Assembly (NCBI GenBank): GCA_900757485.1
Contig: CAAEOA010000035.1
Span: 1-19,812, forward strand
Reading direction: 5' to 3'
DNA: 19,812 bases
From: Oscillospiraceae bacterium
GTDB taxonomy: Bacteria; Bacillota; Clostridia; Oscillospirales; Ruminococcaceae
The stretch's first letter is position 1; the number at the start of each line of letters is the position of its first letter. Shown piece after piece: positions 1 through 7,018 of the stretch. The notes beneath the pieces were generated by a model. It had not been told where the DNA came from, made no database searches, and saw only the letters and a list, made by a program, of their open reading frames with translations. Made by a program: the position numbers and the translations under genes.

Positions 1-176
1 TTTCAGCCGAACATAGTACAAGCAACGCTTTTCATAAGTATATATGGAAGTGTTGATTAAGCTATCATCCAATCTTTATCGGTTGAAGTATAAATGAGAG
101 AGGAAATGCTGAACCTTATGACAAGTAATATTGGATAGCTCTTTATCTTTATGCGAAAGAAGCGGAGAAAAGTACT
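1..176. other. upstream non-coding or partial region
   Basis: No gene can be supported here. Two forward frames are open from the left edge for only 17-19 codons (stops near 52-60), so the 3' end of an upstream gene is possible but not shown. A 14-codon frame starting at 94 has no convincing ribosome binding site. The stretch carries the ribosome binding site GCGGAGAAA (about 162-170) of the following gene. No clear sigma-A promoter was recognised; a sporulation-sigma promoter is possible but not visible with confidence. Confidence 0.4.
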
Positions 177-995
177 ATGTATAAAGTTGTAAAACTTCGT
201 TGGAAATTCTTAATAATCATTACTGTTTTTTTGACTGTCTGTATGATAGTGTTGCTGGTTGGCAGTACGGTAAATGCCGGAACACAAACAGATGATTATA
301 CCCATCTTTATCCGAATTTAAATGCCGAAGCAGAGATGCCGGTCACGCGTAGCGGGAAAACAGCCTACATTACCTTTGATGACGGGCCTTCCAAAGTAAC
401 GCCGGATATTCTGGATACGTTGCAGTCATTAGATGTCAAGGCGACTTTTTTTGTGATCGGCGCAACCCAAGAACGAGATGTTGACACATTAAAACGAATA
501 CATGATGAAGGACACGCCATCGGGATCCATTCTTATTCTCATAAATATAATGAGATTTACCGAAATGTAGAAAATTATCTGGAGGATTTTAATGAAATAG
601 AGGATTGGATTTTTGAAATAACAGGGGAGCATACTCAGATTTTTCGGTTCCCCGGCGGAAGCAATAATGCGACGGCGAAAAAAGGTATTATGACAAAAAT
701 AGCCACCGAAATGACTCGCAGAGGGTATATTTATTATGATTGGAATGTGATTGCCCGTGATGACAAAAAGACTGTTTATTCTGCTGATCGGCTGTTTGAA
801 AATGTGAAAAGCAGTTCTAAGGGAAAATTAAATCGTGATTTAATCCTGCTGTTTCATGACAATGCAACTCGTAAAACAACTGTAGAGGTCTTGCCCAGAG
901 TCATTTCTTATCTGAAAGAAAGCGGGTATGATTTTGAAAAAATCACACCCGCTACAACACCGATTCAATTTAATAAGCCGCAATTGCAAAAATAG
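177..995 (+). CDS. membrane-anchored polysaccharide deacetylase (NodB/CE4 family)
   Basis: A 272-residue protein with one N-terminal hydrophobic segment (about residues 10-32), so probably anchored in the membrane with the catalytic domain outside. The NodB homology domain follows in order: TFDDGP at 66-71 (catalytic Asp and metal Asp), HSYSH at 118-122 (metal His pair), RFPGG at 157-161, YDWN at 187-190 and LLFHD at 224-228. All five CE4 motifs are intact, so it should be an active metal-dependent deacetylase, probably of peptidoglycan N-acetyl groups. The substrate (GlcNAc, MurNAc or a muramic delta-lactam precursor) cannot be read from sequence. The ATG at 177 has GCGGAGAAA about six bases upstream. 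It converges on ypeB with only 3 bp between stop codons and no terminator in the gap, so the two transcripts probably overlap at their 3' ends. A spore-cortex role is suggested only by this neighbour. Confidence 0.88.
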   Translation: MYKVVKLRWKFLIIITVFLTVCMIVLLVGSTVNAGTQTDDYTHLYPNLNAEAEMPVTRSGKTAYITFDDGPSKVTPDILDTLQSLDVKATFFVIGATQERDVDTLKRIHDEGHAIGIHSYSHKYNEIYRNVENYLEDFNEIEDWIFEITGEHTQIFRFPGGSNNATAKKGIMTKIATEMTRRGYIYYDWNVIARDDKKTVYSADRLFENVKSSSKGKLNRDLILLFHDNATRKTTVEVLPRVISYLKESGYDFEKITPATTPIQFNKPQLQK

Positions 996-998
996 GAT

Positions 999-2348
999 CT
1001 AAATTGTCAAGGTGCCGTTTTCGTCGATTAACAGTATTAGTATTTCTTCTTCTTCACCCGTATTGGCATTAATATACACCAGGATGTTTTCTCCGTCTTG
1101 ACCAGTGCACAAAAATTCATAGCAAAGTTTTTCTGTTAATGATGTGGATGGAATAATTGCTAATTTTTCTTTTTTTATCGTAAGCTTTTGACTGACTTTT
1201 GTTCTTGCTGTATCCAGAGAAATTTTAGGAGCGGAGACGGTGCGATCGGTATGATTGGTTAAATATCCCCTGGCATCGAATCCCAGAATCTCTCCGTTAT
1301 CCATGGCAACACTGACCTTTATCAGATCAGCGTATACTGTAATATCATTCTGAAGATGGGCAAAATTAATGGTGATAATGTTACCGGCAATTTCGTAGTA
1401 ACTTTCGGTCAGAGAACCGATTCCTATCGTTGTAAGATACTGCCTTGCCAGTTTTATCGCATTCTCTTTTGATATTTTTATATCATCAACATTTCGGTTT
1501 TTCAGCAGATAAACCGGCATACCCCCTGCTTTAGTGACAGAGGCAGATGCGTTTTCCGACATAAAATTATAGGTTGGCATGATGCCGTCGTCATCTCCGG
1601 CATCTTCCATTAAGTCTACACGAATTTGAGCGATCTTAGCGGCGGTTTTACGGGCTTCTGTACGGGTAACATCGGGCTTTCCTTTCAGCATAGCTGATTT
1701 TTTTTGCATCAGATGATCGCTGAACGGACCGTCATATATCAAAGAGGGGAATGAGGAAAAGCCTTCTTCATATTCCTTGAATCCATCCGTTACCCGCAAT
1801 GATTTATTATTTGATAGTTCTTCATCGTTGAGCTGTTTGGTAATTTCACGAAAGCTGACTGTACCGGTTTGCACTGAGTCTTCCAATATCATAACCTGTT
1901 CCCGAAGAGATTTGCAGTATTGTCCCAGCGATTCCATGTTATTGAGTTCTTCTTTGGTAATCGTTTCTCCTTTAGAAACTTTACGGGAAATGCTGAGTGC
2001 GTATTCGCCCAGCTGCGACAGAAATTGATAGGTGTGTTCTAAATTGAGTGCTTCGAGCGGAAGCTGAGAAATGTTATCTTTAGCGCCCTGGGTGTCTGAT
2101 TTCAGCTTAATTGCCAGGGATTCCAACATGGTTGCAGTAGTGGCATATTTTCCTTTGGTCAGTGTGCTGTCAATGCTGTTCATATGGTCATTTAGGTTTT
2201 CTACCGCACGCAAATAACTGTATTCCAGCTTCAGCTCCGCAGATTTTGCACGGTTATATGATACCAGAGACAGTGCTGCAAGTACAATGACTAATGCGGT
2301 AATAAACGAAATAATACGGACAAGACCGCGACGGCTGATCGTATTCAT
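999..2348 (-). CDS. ypeB: YpeB-like spore germination protein
   Basis: A 449-residue protein with one N-terminal membrane segment (about 10-30), a helical region and C-terminal PepSY-like repeats. The family hallmark YDGPFSDH sits at 205-212, preceded by the usual GF.SFPSLI context. In Bacillus, YpeB is needed for stability and localisation of the cortex-lytic enzyme SleB in the spore; it acts in the spore membrane and cortex region and is made in the forespore. Start ATG at 2348 follows AAAGGAATG on the minus strand. sleB normally sits next to ypeB, but here the flanking genes are bioY upstream and a convergent deacetylase downstream, so any SleB partner must be encoded elsewhere. No frameshift or internal stop is seen. 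The name is secure from the motif and length; the partner relationship is inferred from the family. Confidence 0.9.
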   Translation of the reverse strand: MNTISRRGLVRIISFITALVIVLAALSLVSYNRAKSAELKLEYSYLRAVENLNDHMNSIDSTLTKGKYATTATMLESLAIKLKSDTQGAKDNISQLPLEALNLEHTYQFLSQLGEYALSISRKVSKGETITKEELNNMESLGQYCKSLREQVMILEDSVQTGTVSFREITKQLNDEELSNNKSLRVTDGFKEYEEGFSSFPSLIYDGPFSDHLMQKKSAMLKGKPDVTRTEARKTAAKIAQIRVDLMEDAGDDDGIMPTYNFMSENASASVTKAGGMPVYLLKNRNVDDIKISKENAIKLARQYLTTIGIGSLTESYYEIAGNIITINFAHLQNDITVYADLIKVSVAMDNGEILGFDARGYLTNHTDRTVSAPKISLDTARTKVSQKLTIKKEKLAIIPSTSLTEKLCYEFLCTGQDGENILVYINANTGEEEEILILLIDENGTLTI

Positions 2349-2386
2349 GGGATTACATTCCTTTCTGAAAGCATATTTCTACCAAA

Positions 2387-2416
2387 TATACTGTCCTGGA
2401 AAAAGAAAAATATACC
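2387..2416 (-). promoter_or_regulatory. possible forespore-sigma promoter of ypeB
   Basis: On the minus strand GGTATA (2411-2416) and CAGTATA (2387-2393) are separated by 17 bases, about 40 bases upstream of the ypeB start. This resembles a sigma-G/sigma-F pattern (GnATA-type -35, CATnnTA-type -10) with one clear mismatch in the -10. ypeB is a forespore gene in Bacillus, which makes it plausible, but the match is weak. Confidence 0.3.
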
Positions 2417-2490
2417 CAATATTTTAGAGGGTGTCTGCGTGATATTGAAAACGCTGTTTTAGTAAACTTTTTTGTCCGTGAAAGACTTTT

Positions 2491-2524
2491 GCAAAATATG
2501 ATGATTTTCATTCATATCATTTGC
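2491..2524 (-). terminator. imperfect hairpin downstream of bioY, weak terminator candidate
   Basis: In the 211-bp gap between bioY and ypeB, GCAAA pairs with TTTGC and, inside a 2-nt bulge, ATATGA pairs with TCATAT around a 10-nt loop. The minus-strand continuation has only a short, interrupted T run, so it is a poor intrinsic terminator. Nothing else structured was recognised in 2417-2559. Confidence 0.25.
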
Positions 2525-2559
2525 AGATAAAAGAGCAGCCGGTTAAAAGCGAGCCTTGT

Positions 2560-3090
2560 TTATGATAATTTGATCCATTTTTGTAATTGACATGCAACAA
2601 GGGACGCTAAAATAATTTTTACCACATCACCAGGCAAGAAAGGAAAGACGCAGGCAGTTAACGCCGGAAGCAGAGCCGTCCTCGTAGAAAATACATACCA
2701 GGCGGTTCCAAGTGTGTAGCATACGATTGTTCCGGCTGCCATTGCCAGCAAATAAATATAGAATTTCTTTTTTGTTTTTGCCATGATCAGTCCGATGGTT
2801 AACGCCATCAGAATGTACCCGATAATATAACCTCCTGTTGGTCCGACAATTCTGCCCAACCCTCCGCTGAAAGAAGCAAACACAGGCACACCGACTGCAC
2901 CCAGCAAAACATAAACAAGCTGGCTGACCGCACCGCCCCAAGTGCCGAGCAATGCACCGGACAGCATGACGGCAAAGGTGGCTAGGCTAAGCGGAACATC
3001 GCCGGGCAGTGGAATAGCGATTTGAGCACAGATCACTGTAAGAGCGGCAAACATAGCATAGTAGGCTAATTTTTTGGTAGTCATTTTCAT
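2560..3090 (-). CDS. bioY: biotin transporter BioY (ECF S component)
   Basis: A 176-residue integral membrane protein with about six hydrophobic segments. Family marks are the AVMLSGALLG segment (40-49), GGLGRIVGPTGGY (76-88) and FLPGDVVKI (151-159). It binds biotin and works with a shared EcfAAT module, which is not in this window. The ATG at 3090 is preferred over the longer frame from 3126 for three reasons. GGAGAAG lies 5-8 bases upstream of 3090. The ATG at 3126 has no ribosome binding site. The visible promoter would start transcription around 3129, leaving 3126 with almost no leader. The upstream BirA operator (3103-3138) independently supports a biotin-linked role. It appears monocistronic. 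Confidence 0.93.
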   Translation of the reverse strand: MKMTTKKLAYYAMFAALTVICAQIAIPLPGDVPLSLATFAVMLSGALLGTWGGAVSQLVYVLLGAVGVPVFASFSGGLGRIVGPTGGYIIGYILMALTIGLIMAKTKKKFYIYLLAMAAGTIVCYTLGTAWYVFSTRTALLPALTACVFPFLPGDVVKIILASLVACQLQKWIKLS

Positions 3091-3102
3091 AAACACTTCT
3101 CC

Positions 3103-3138
3103 AATTGTAAACTTTAAATTTGACATCAGTTTACAATT
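3103..3138 (-). promoter_or_regulatory. BirA biotin operator
   Basis: A perfect inverted repeat: AATTGTAAACT (3103-3113), 14 bases, AGTTTACAATT (3128-3138). The core TTGTAAAC-N-GTTTACAA with this spacing matches the known BirA operator pattern (E. coli bio operator type). It covers the -10 region and start of bioY transcription. BirA-biotinyl-AMP binding here would shut off biotin uptake. The regulator gene is not in the window. Confidence 0.85.
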
Positions 3139-3163
3139 ATATCAACTTCCTTTGATTTGTCAA
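3136..3163 (-). promoter_or_regulatory. sigma-A promoter of bioY
   Basis: On the minus strand a perfect TTGACA (3158-3163) and a perfect TATAAT (3136-3141) are 16 bases apart. The -10 overlaps the upstream arm of the BirA operator, so the transcription start (about 3129) lies inside the operator. That is the expected geometry for repression when biotin is plentiful. Confidence 0.85.
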
Positions 3164-3172
3164 GAGGTAATT

Positions 3173-3222
3173 CATGAAAGAAACCCGATAGGAATAAATC
3201 GTCTTATCGGGTTTCTTTCATG
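3173..3222. repeat. perfect 18-bp inverted repeat between divergent promoters
   Basis: CATGAAAGAAACCCGATA (3173-3190) and its exact reverse complement (3205-3222) flank a 14-base spacer. The stem is GC-rich at the centre with a T-rich descending arm (GGGTTTCTTTC) on both strands, so it resembles a bidirectional intrinsic terminator. No gene ends here: bioY starts to the left and tex to the right. Confidence 0.8.
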
Positions 3223-3276
3223 GTGAAATCGGCAATCTATCAAATATTAAGGTGTTACTTTTGTGATTATTTTTTC

Positions 3277-3306
3277 TTGCTATTTTTCATCGGAATATGG
3301 TAAAAT
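3277..3306 (+). promoter_or_regulatory. probable tex promoter
   Basis: TTGCTA (3277-3282), an 18-base spacer and TAAAAT (3301-3306) form a fair sigma-A promoter about 80 bases upstream of the tex start. Confidence 0.5.
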
Positions 3307-3316
3307 AATCTTATGA

Positions 3317-3352
3317 ATTGCCTGCGGCAATCCTTGCGCAATGATATGCGCA
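3317..3352 (+). repeat. two small hairpins in the tex leader
   Basis: ATTGCC-tgc-GGCAAT (3317-3331) is a 6-bp stem with a TGC triloop, followed by TGCGCA-atgata-TGCGCA (3335-3352). They lie between the promoter and ribosome binding site of tex. The first has the same short-loop style as the hairpin array at 6874-7012. Confidence 0.55.
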
Positions 3353-3387
3353 TAGGAATCTCATACAAAGGTACCAAAGGAGAATTT

Positions 3388-5553
3388 ATGGATATTTTAC
3401 AGAAGTTGTCAGAAGAATTTCATTTAAAGCGGAATCAGGTGGAAAACACGGTACAATTAATCGATGACGGAAACACGATACCTTTTATTGCCCGTTATCG
3501 AAAAGAGGTGACCGGCTCACTGGACGATCAGCTTTTGCGGGAATTATTTGATCGATTAAACTATTTGCGGGGACTGGAAAAACGGAAACAGGAAATTATT
3601 GACAGTATCACTGAACAGGAATTAATGACTGAAGAATTGTCGGCGGCGATAGCAGCCGCACAGACTTTGGCAGAGATTGAAGATATTTATCGTCCTTATA
3701 AGCCAAAACGAAAAACACGAGCTTCGGTGGCGAGAGCACGGGGCTTACAGCCGTTAGCAGAGCTGATTTTCGCTCAGAAAAACGAAGTTGTTCCTTTAGA
3801 GGCGGCTGCCGATTTTGTCAGCGAGGATAACGAAATACTGACAGCCGAGGATGCCTTACAGGGTGCTATGGATATTATCGCCGAGGATATATCTGACGAT
3901 GCGGAGTTAAGAAAAAAACTGCGCGCCTATCTGTTTCGTACCGGAAAAATTGTTACAAAAGCTGCCGATCCCGAACAGGAATCGGTGTATACCATGTATT
4001 ATGAGTTTTCTGAGCAGGTGAACAAAATACCGGGACACCGTGTGCTTGCCATAGACCGCGGCGAACGGGAGGAAATGCTGAAAGTCAGCGTGGAAATCCT
4101 TCATGATGAGGCGATGGCGATTATTTTAAAAGAAGTGATTCAGGGAAACAGTCTTTCGGCAGATGTGATTGCATCAGCGGCGGAGGACAGCTTTGATCGA
4201 TTGATTTTTCCTTCTTTAGAGCGGGAAATCCGCAATCAACTGACCGAAACGGCGAGCGAACAGGCAATCAAGGTGTTTTCGGTGAATCTGCGCCAACTGC
4301 TGATGCAGCCGCCGGTCAAAGGAACTGTTACTTTAGGACTTGATCCGGCTTATCGTACCGGCTGCAAAATTGCGGTGGTGGATGACACCGGAAAGGTATT
4401 GGATACCACAGTCGTATATCCGACTCCGCCGCAGAAAAAGGTGGAAGAAGCGGCGGACAAGCTCATGAAATTGATTAAAAAATACGGAGTAACCACGATT
4501 GCAATCGGCAACGGTACTGCTTCCCGCGAAAGCGAGGCATTTGTTTCCGATTTGATCAAAAGTTTAGATGTTCCGGTGGCATATATGATTGTGTCTGAAG
4601 CGGGCGCGTCGGTTTACTCTGCTTCCAAGCTTGCAGCGGAGGAATTTCCGGAATATGATGTTTCCCTTCGGAGCGCCGTGTCCATCGCCCGCCGACTGCA
4701 GGATCCGTTGGCAGAACTGGTTAAGATTGACCCGAAAGCGATCGGTGTGGGACAATATCAGCATGATATGCCGAAGAAACGGATGGATGAGGCACTCGGC
4801 GGCGTTGTGGAAAGTTGTGTGAATGCGGTCGGGGTGGACTTAAATACGGCTTCGGTGCCGCTGCTATCCAGGGTAGCGGGAGTAAATGCCGGCATTGCGA
4901 AAAACATATTGACATATCGGGAAGAAAACGGCGCTTTTTCTGATCGGAAACAGCTTTTAAAAGTACCGAAACTCGGCAAAAAAGCATATGAACAATGCGC
5001 GGGCTTTCTGCGGATTCCGGAGGCAAAGAATCTGTTGGACAACACCGGAGTACATCCGGAATCTTACAAGGCTTGTGAACTGCTTTTGCAGGAATGCGGA
5101 TACGACAAAAAGGCCACTGCCTCCGATTTGATTGATATTCGCAATCGGGCAGAACAGATCGGTGTTGCAGTATTGGCAGAGAAAATCGGGGTGGGAGAGC
5201 CTACCTTGAACGACATCCTAAATGAGTTGATAAAACCCGGACGCGATCCCAGGGATGAACTGCCAAAGCCTCTTTTGAGAAGCGATGTGTTGGAGATTAA
5301 CGATCTGAAGCCCGGTATGGAACTCAAAGGGACGGTACGCAACGCGGTGGATTTCGGTGTGTTCGTAGACATTGGGGTACACGAGGACGGTTTGGTGCAC
5401 ATATCTCAGATATGCAATAAATATATCAAGCATCCGCTGGAAGTGGTCAATGTGGGAGATGTAGTGACGGTTTGGGTGCTAGAGGTCGATTGCAAGCGCA
5501 AACGCATTTCTTTGACAATGAAACCGCCGGCAGCCGCACCTGAAACAAAATAA
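3388..5553 (+). CDS. tex: Tex-family RNA-binding protein
   Basis: A 721-residue protein, normal length for Tex/YhgF. In order it has the Tex N-terminal helical domain (FIARYRKEVTGSLDD near residue 35; YRPYKPKRKTRA near 110), a YqgF-like RNase H fold beginning with LGLDPAYRTGCK near 315, helix-hairpin-helix motifs (about 485-545) and a C-terminal S1 RNA-binding domain (about 640-712). Tex is a cytoplasmic nucleic-acid-binding factor associated with RNA polymerase; its YqgF fold usually lacks nuclease residues. The start at 3388 has AAAGGAG five bases upstream and gives the canonical MDILQKLSEEF start. The frame extends to an ATG at 3313, but that part is made from leader hairpins and has no ribosome binding site. 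It stands alone with its own promoter. Confidence 0.95.
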   Translation: MDILQKLSEEFHLKRNQVENTVQLIDDGNTIPFIARYRKEVTGSLDDQLLRELFDRLNYLRGLEKRKQEIIDSITEQELMTEELSAAIAAAQTLAEIEDIYRPYKPKRKTRASVARARGLQPLAELIFAQKNEVVPLEAAADFVSEDNEILTAEDALQGAMDIIAEDISDDAELRKKLRAYLFRTGKIVTKAADPEQESVYTMYYEFSEQVNKIPGHRVLAIDRGEREEMLKVSVEILHDEAMAIILKEVIQGNSLSADVIASAAEDSFDRLIFPSLEREIRNQLTETASEQAIKVFSVNLRQLLMQPPVKGTVTLGLDPAYRTGCKIAVVDDTGKVLDTTVVYPTPPQKKVEEAADKLMKLIKKYGVTTIAIGNGTASRESEAFVSDLIKSLDVPVAYMIVSEAGASVYSASKLAAEEFPEYDVSLRSAVSIARRLQDPLAELVKIDPKAIGVGQYQHDMPKKRMDEALGGVVESCVNAVGVDLNTASVPLLSRVAGVNAGIAKNILTYREENGAFSDRKQLLKVPKLGKKAYEQCAGFLRIPEAKNLLDNTGVHPESYKACELLLQECGYDKKATASDLIDIRNRAEQIGVAVLAEKIGVGEPTLNDILNELIKPGRDPRDELPKPLLRSDVLEINDLKPGMELKGTVRNAVDFGVFVDIGVHEDGLVHISQICNKYIKHPLEVVNVGDVVTVWVLEVDCKRKRISLTMKPPAAAPETK

Positions 5554-5579
5554 TACTGTAATCGTTAACAAATTGTTTA

Positions 5580-5607
5580 TTGCTATGTTGGTTTTCTATG
5601 TTATAAT
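5580..5607 (+). promoter_or_regulatory. candidate promoter running into repeat R1-A
   Basis: TTGCTA (5580-5585), 16 bases and TATAAT (5602-5607), with the extended -10 TGT before it. A transcript would begin within or just after the first arm of R1-A and read towards the DUF6106-like gene and acpS. Confidence 0.5.
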
Positions 5608-5688
5608 ATTCTTAAAAGCACGTTGCGCTTTTAAGAATATTGAAACACTGCTCGCTTCGCTGCGCCAGTAGTATGTGTTTGAATAAAA
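5598..5688 (+). repeat. palindromic repeat R1, copy A
   Basis: Contains a perfect 15-bp stem (5605-5619 with 5627-5641, loop ACGTTGC), then a second helix starting GAAACACTG and closing with CAGT...GTGTTT, ending GAATAAAA. By eye it is roughly 85% identical to copy C (6778-6867). No coding potential was recognised. Confidence 0.85.
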
Positions 5689-5760
5689 AACACGTTGCGC
5701 TTTTGAGAACAGTGAAACACTGCTTGTTTTACTGCGCGAGTGGTTTATGTTATAATAAAA
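5689..5760 (+). repeat. palindromic repeat R1, copy B (left arm missing)
   Basis: Directly follows copy A. It matches copy C from ACGTTGCGCTTTTGAGAAC to TGTTATAATAAAA, with about 8 differences in 71 bases, but lacks the left arm of stem 1. It ends in an extended -10 motif (TGTTATAAT, 5749-5757) about 115 bases upstream of the next gene, which may serve as its promoter. Confidence 0.8.
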
Positions 5761-5872
5761 GATAGAATGGAACTGAAATCAGCCAAGCGGTTGAAATGAC
5801 AGAAACATTTTTTAACAAGAATGATTGGTTGCATAAATTTTAAAATAAATGCAAAAAGGACTGAAGATTAGG

Positions 5873-6415
5873 ATGGACGTTTTTATTGAACATTTGGTAA
5901 AAAAAAGACCAACCGGGGTGGATACTGCCAAGAAAATCGGATTGGTATTGGCGGTACTGCTGATTGTTGCCGCTTGCTTTTTTCTGGTGCCTCCGCAGTT
6001 CATGATGTTTGCTTTTTTGATTATCTGCGGCTCAGGCTACGGTGCATACTGGCTAATCAGCGGCATGAGTGTGGAATATGAGTATATCTTAACAAACGGC
6101 GAAATCGACGTGGACAAGATTATTGCGCAAAGAAAGCGGAAACGCCTGATTAACGTGCATTCCAAAACTTTTGAATCATTTGGACCCTATAAAATGGCGG
6201 AGCATGCAAACCGGAATTATGACAATCGGATTCTGGCTTGTGAGAGCGAGGACAGCGACGGGGTATATTATGCGACCTTTCGTCATCGTACCCTCGGACA
6301 TTGTCTTTTGGTTTTTAATCCGGATGAGCGGATTATAAAAGGTATTAAATCTTATCTTCCAAGGACGGCAGGCGGAAATGCTAACTACGGGAATCGACCT
6401 GATAGCGATCAATAG
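5873..6415 (+). CDS. DUF6106-like membrane protein of unknown function
   Basis: About 180 residues: a short N-terminal segment (MDVFIEHLVKKRPTG), two hydrophobic segments (about 21-40 and 43-62), then a cytoplasm-type domain with the recognisable run VEYEYILTNGEIDVDKIIAQ (68-87) followed by RKRKR. This pattern matches a conserved clostridial family that I recall as DUF6106; its function is unknown to me. The start at 5873 is chosen because the family begins MDxF, although an ATG at 5849 in frame is possible; AAAAGGA sits about 12 bases upstream of 5873, a long spacing. The last 38 bases overlap acpS, implying co-transcription and possibly translational coupling. Confidence 0.75.
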   Translation: MDVFIEHLVKKRPTGVDTAKKIGLVLAVLLIVAACFFLVPPQFMMFAFLIICGSGYGAYWLISGMSVEYEYILTNGEIDVDKIIAQRKRKRLINVHSKTFESFGPYKMAEHANRNYDNRILACESEDSDGVYYATFRHRTLGHCLLVFNPDERIIKGIKSYLPRTAGGNANYGNRPDSDQ

Positions 6416-6743
6416 AATAGGGAAAAGTTTGGCAAACCCTCGTTTTTTAACGAGGGTTTTTAGTGTTGCCGAAATAGATATGTTTGAGCGACGCGGATAT
6501 CCGGTTCAGACAATTGCTGCAAACTTTGCGGCGAAAGAGGCATTTTCTAAAGCGTTGGGAACGGGAATACGGGGATTTCGGTGGAATGAAGTATCGGTGC
6601 TTCGGGATTCTTTCGGAAAACCGTATTTTTTGCTGGAAGGACGGGCAAAATATCTGGCAGAACAAGCGGGACTTTGTTTTTCACTCAGCTTAAGCCATAC
6701 TGATGATACTGCCGCCGCTTTTGTGGTCGGGTATTCCGATTAA
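6378..6743 (+). CDS. acpS: holo-[acyl-carrier-protein] synthase
   Basis: A 121-residue protein, typical AcpS length. It transfers 4'-phosphopantetheine from CoA to acyl carrier protein in the cytoplasm, activating fatty acid synthesis. Visible family features are TGIDLI (4-9) with metal Asp7, RFLTRVFS near 22-29, AANFAAKEAFSKALGTG (47-63) with Glu54, and SLSHTDD (104-110). It starts inside the upstream membrane-protein gene (38-base overlap). An unusually perfect terminator-like hairpin lies within its 5' coding part (6434-6461). Confidence 0.94.
   Translation: MLTTGIDLIAINRIGKSLANPRFLTRVFSVAEIDMFERRGYPVQTIAANFAAKEAFSKALGTGIRGFRWNEVSVLRDSFGKPYFLLEGRAKYLAEQAGLCFSLSLSHTDDTAAAFVVGYSD
6434..6461 (+). 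terminator. terminator-like hairpin inside acpS
   Basis: AAACCCTCGTT (6434-6444), loop TTTT, and the exact complement AACGAGGGTTT (6449-6459), followed by two more T. This is an 11-bp perfect stem with a T tail, the shape of an intrinsic terminator, but it lies in codons 19-28 of acpS. The same bases encode the conserved RFLTRVF segment, so chance is possible. Confidence 0.5.
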
Positions 6744-6777
6744 ATTCACAATATGGCAATGAATGCCAGGACGAAAA

Positions 6778-6867
6778 ATGTTATACTGTTCTTAAAGTAC
6801 GTTGCGCTTTTGAGAACATTGAAACACTGCTCGTTTCACTGCGCCGGTGGTTTGTGTTATAATAAAA
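6778..6867 (+). repeat. palindromic repeat R1, copy C
   Basis: Complete copy beginning ATGTTATACTG and ending TGTTATAATAAAA. Stem 1 pairs 6787-6797 with 6807-6818. Compared with copy A, an A-T pair becomes G-C (left A to G, right T to C) and a T-A becomes T-G, both keeping the helix. In the second hairpin a C-G pair of copy A becomes T-A in copies B and C. Confidence 0.85.
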
Positions 6868-6873
6868 AGCAAA
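6855..6873 (+). repeat. 19-bp direct repeat, left copy
   Basis: TGTTATAATAAAAAGCAAA, identical to 7019-7037. It includes an extended -10 promoter motif (TGTTATAAT). The left copy is also the end of R1-C. Confidence 0.85.
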
Positions 6874-7012
6874 GCAGAGGCAATAGCCTCTGCGTGCCGC
6901 ATAAAATGCGGCTGGACGGTGCAACGCACCGCCGCTTTTCTATTGCAACAATAAATTACGCTGCATGGCAGCGTTTCCGCCTGCGGCGGTCATCAAAACA
7001 CCGTTTTGATGA
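6874..7012 (+). repeat. array of seven consecutive short-loop hairpins
   Basis: Consecutive perfect stems with 3-4-nt loops: GCAGAGGC/GCCTCTGC (6874-6893), GCCGCAT/ATGCGGC (6896-6912), CGGTGC/GCACCG (6917-6931), TATTG/CAATA (6941-6953), ACGCTGC/GCAGCGT (6958-6974), CCGCC/GGCGG (6977-6989), TCATCAAAAC/GTTTTGATGA (6990-7012). Nearly every base is in a stem or a tiny loop. The second and third can also refold, since GCGGC 6908-6912 can pair with GCCGC 6931-6935. An open frame crosses the array but has no family features. Confidence 0.85.
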
Positions 7013-7018
7013 TATTTA

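Noticed and set aside
1777..2028. 83-codon plus-strand frame within ypeB
   Set aside because: Antisense shadow of a clear gene with no ribosome binding site or family features.
3313..3387. 25-residue N-terminal extension of Tex
   Set aside because: No ribosome binding site, consists of leader hairpins; the start at 3388 has AAAGGAG at good spacing and the family-typical N-terminus.
6874..7012. CRISPR array
   Set aside because: The hairpins differ from each other in sequence; there are no identical repeats with regular spacers and no cas genes.
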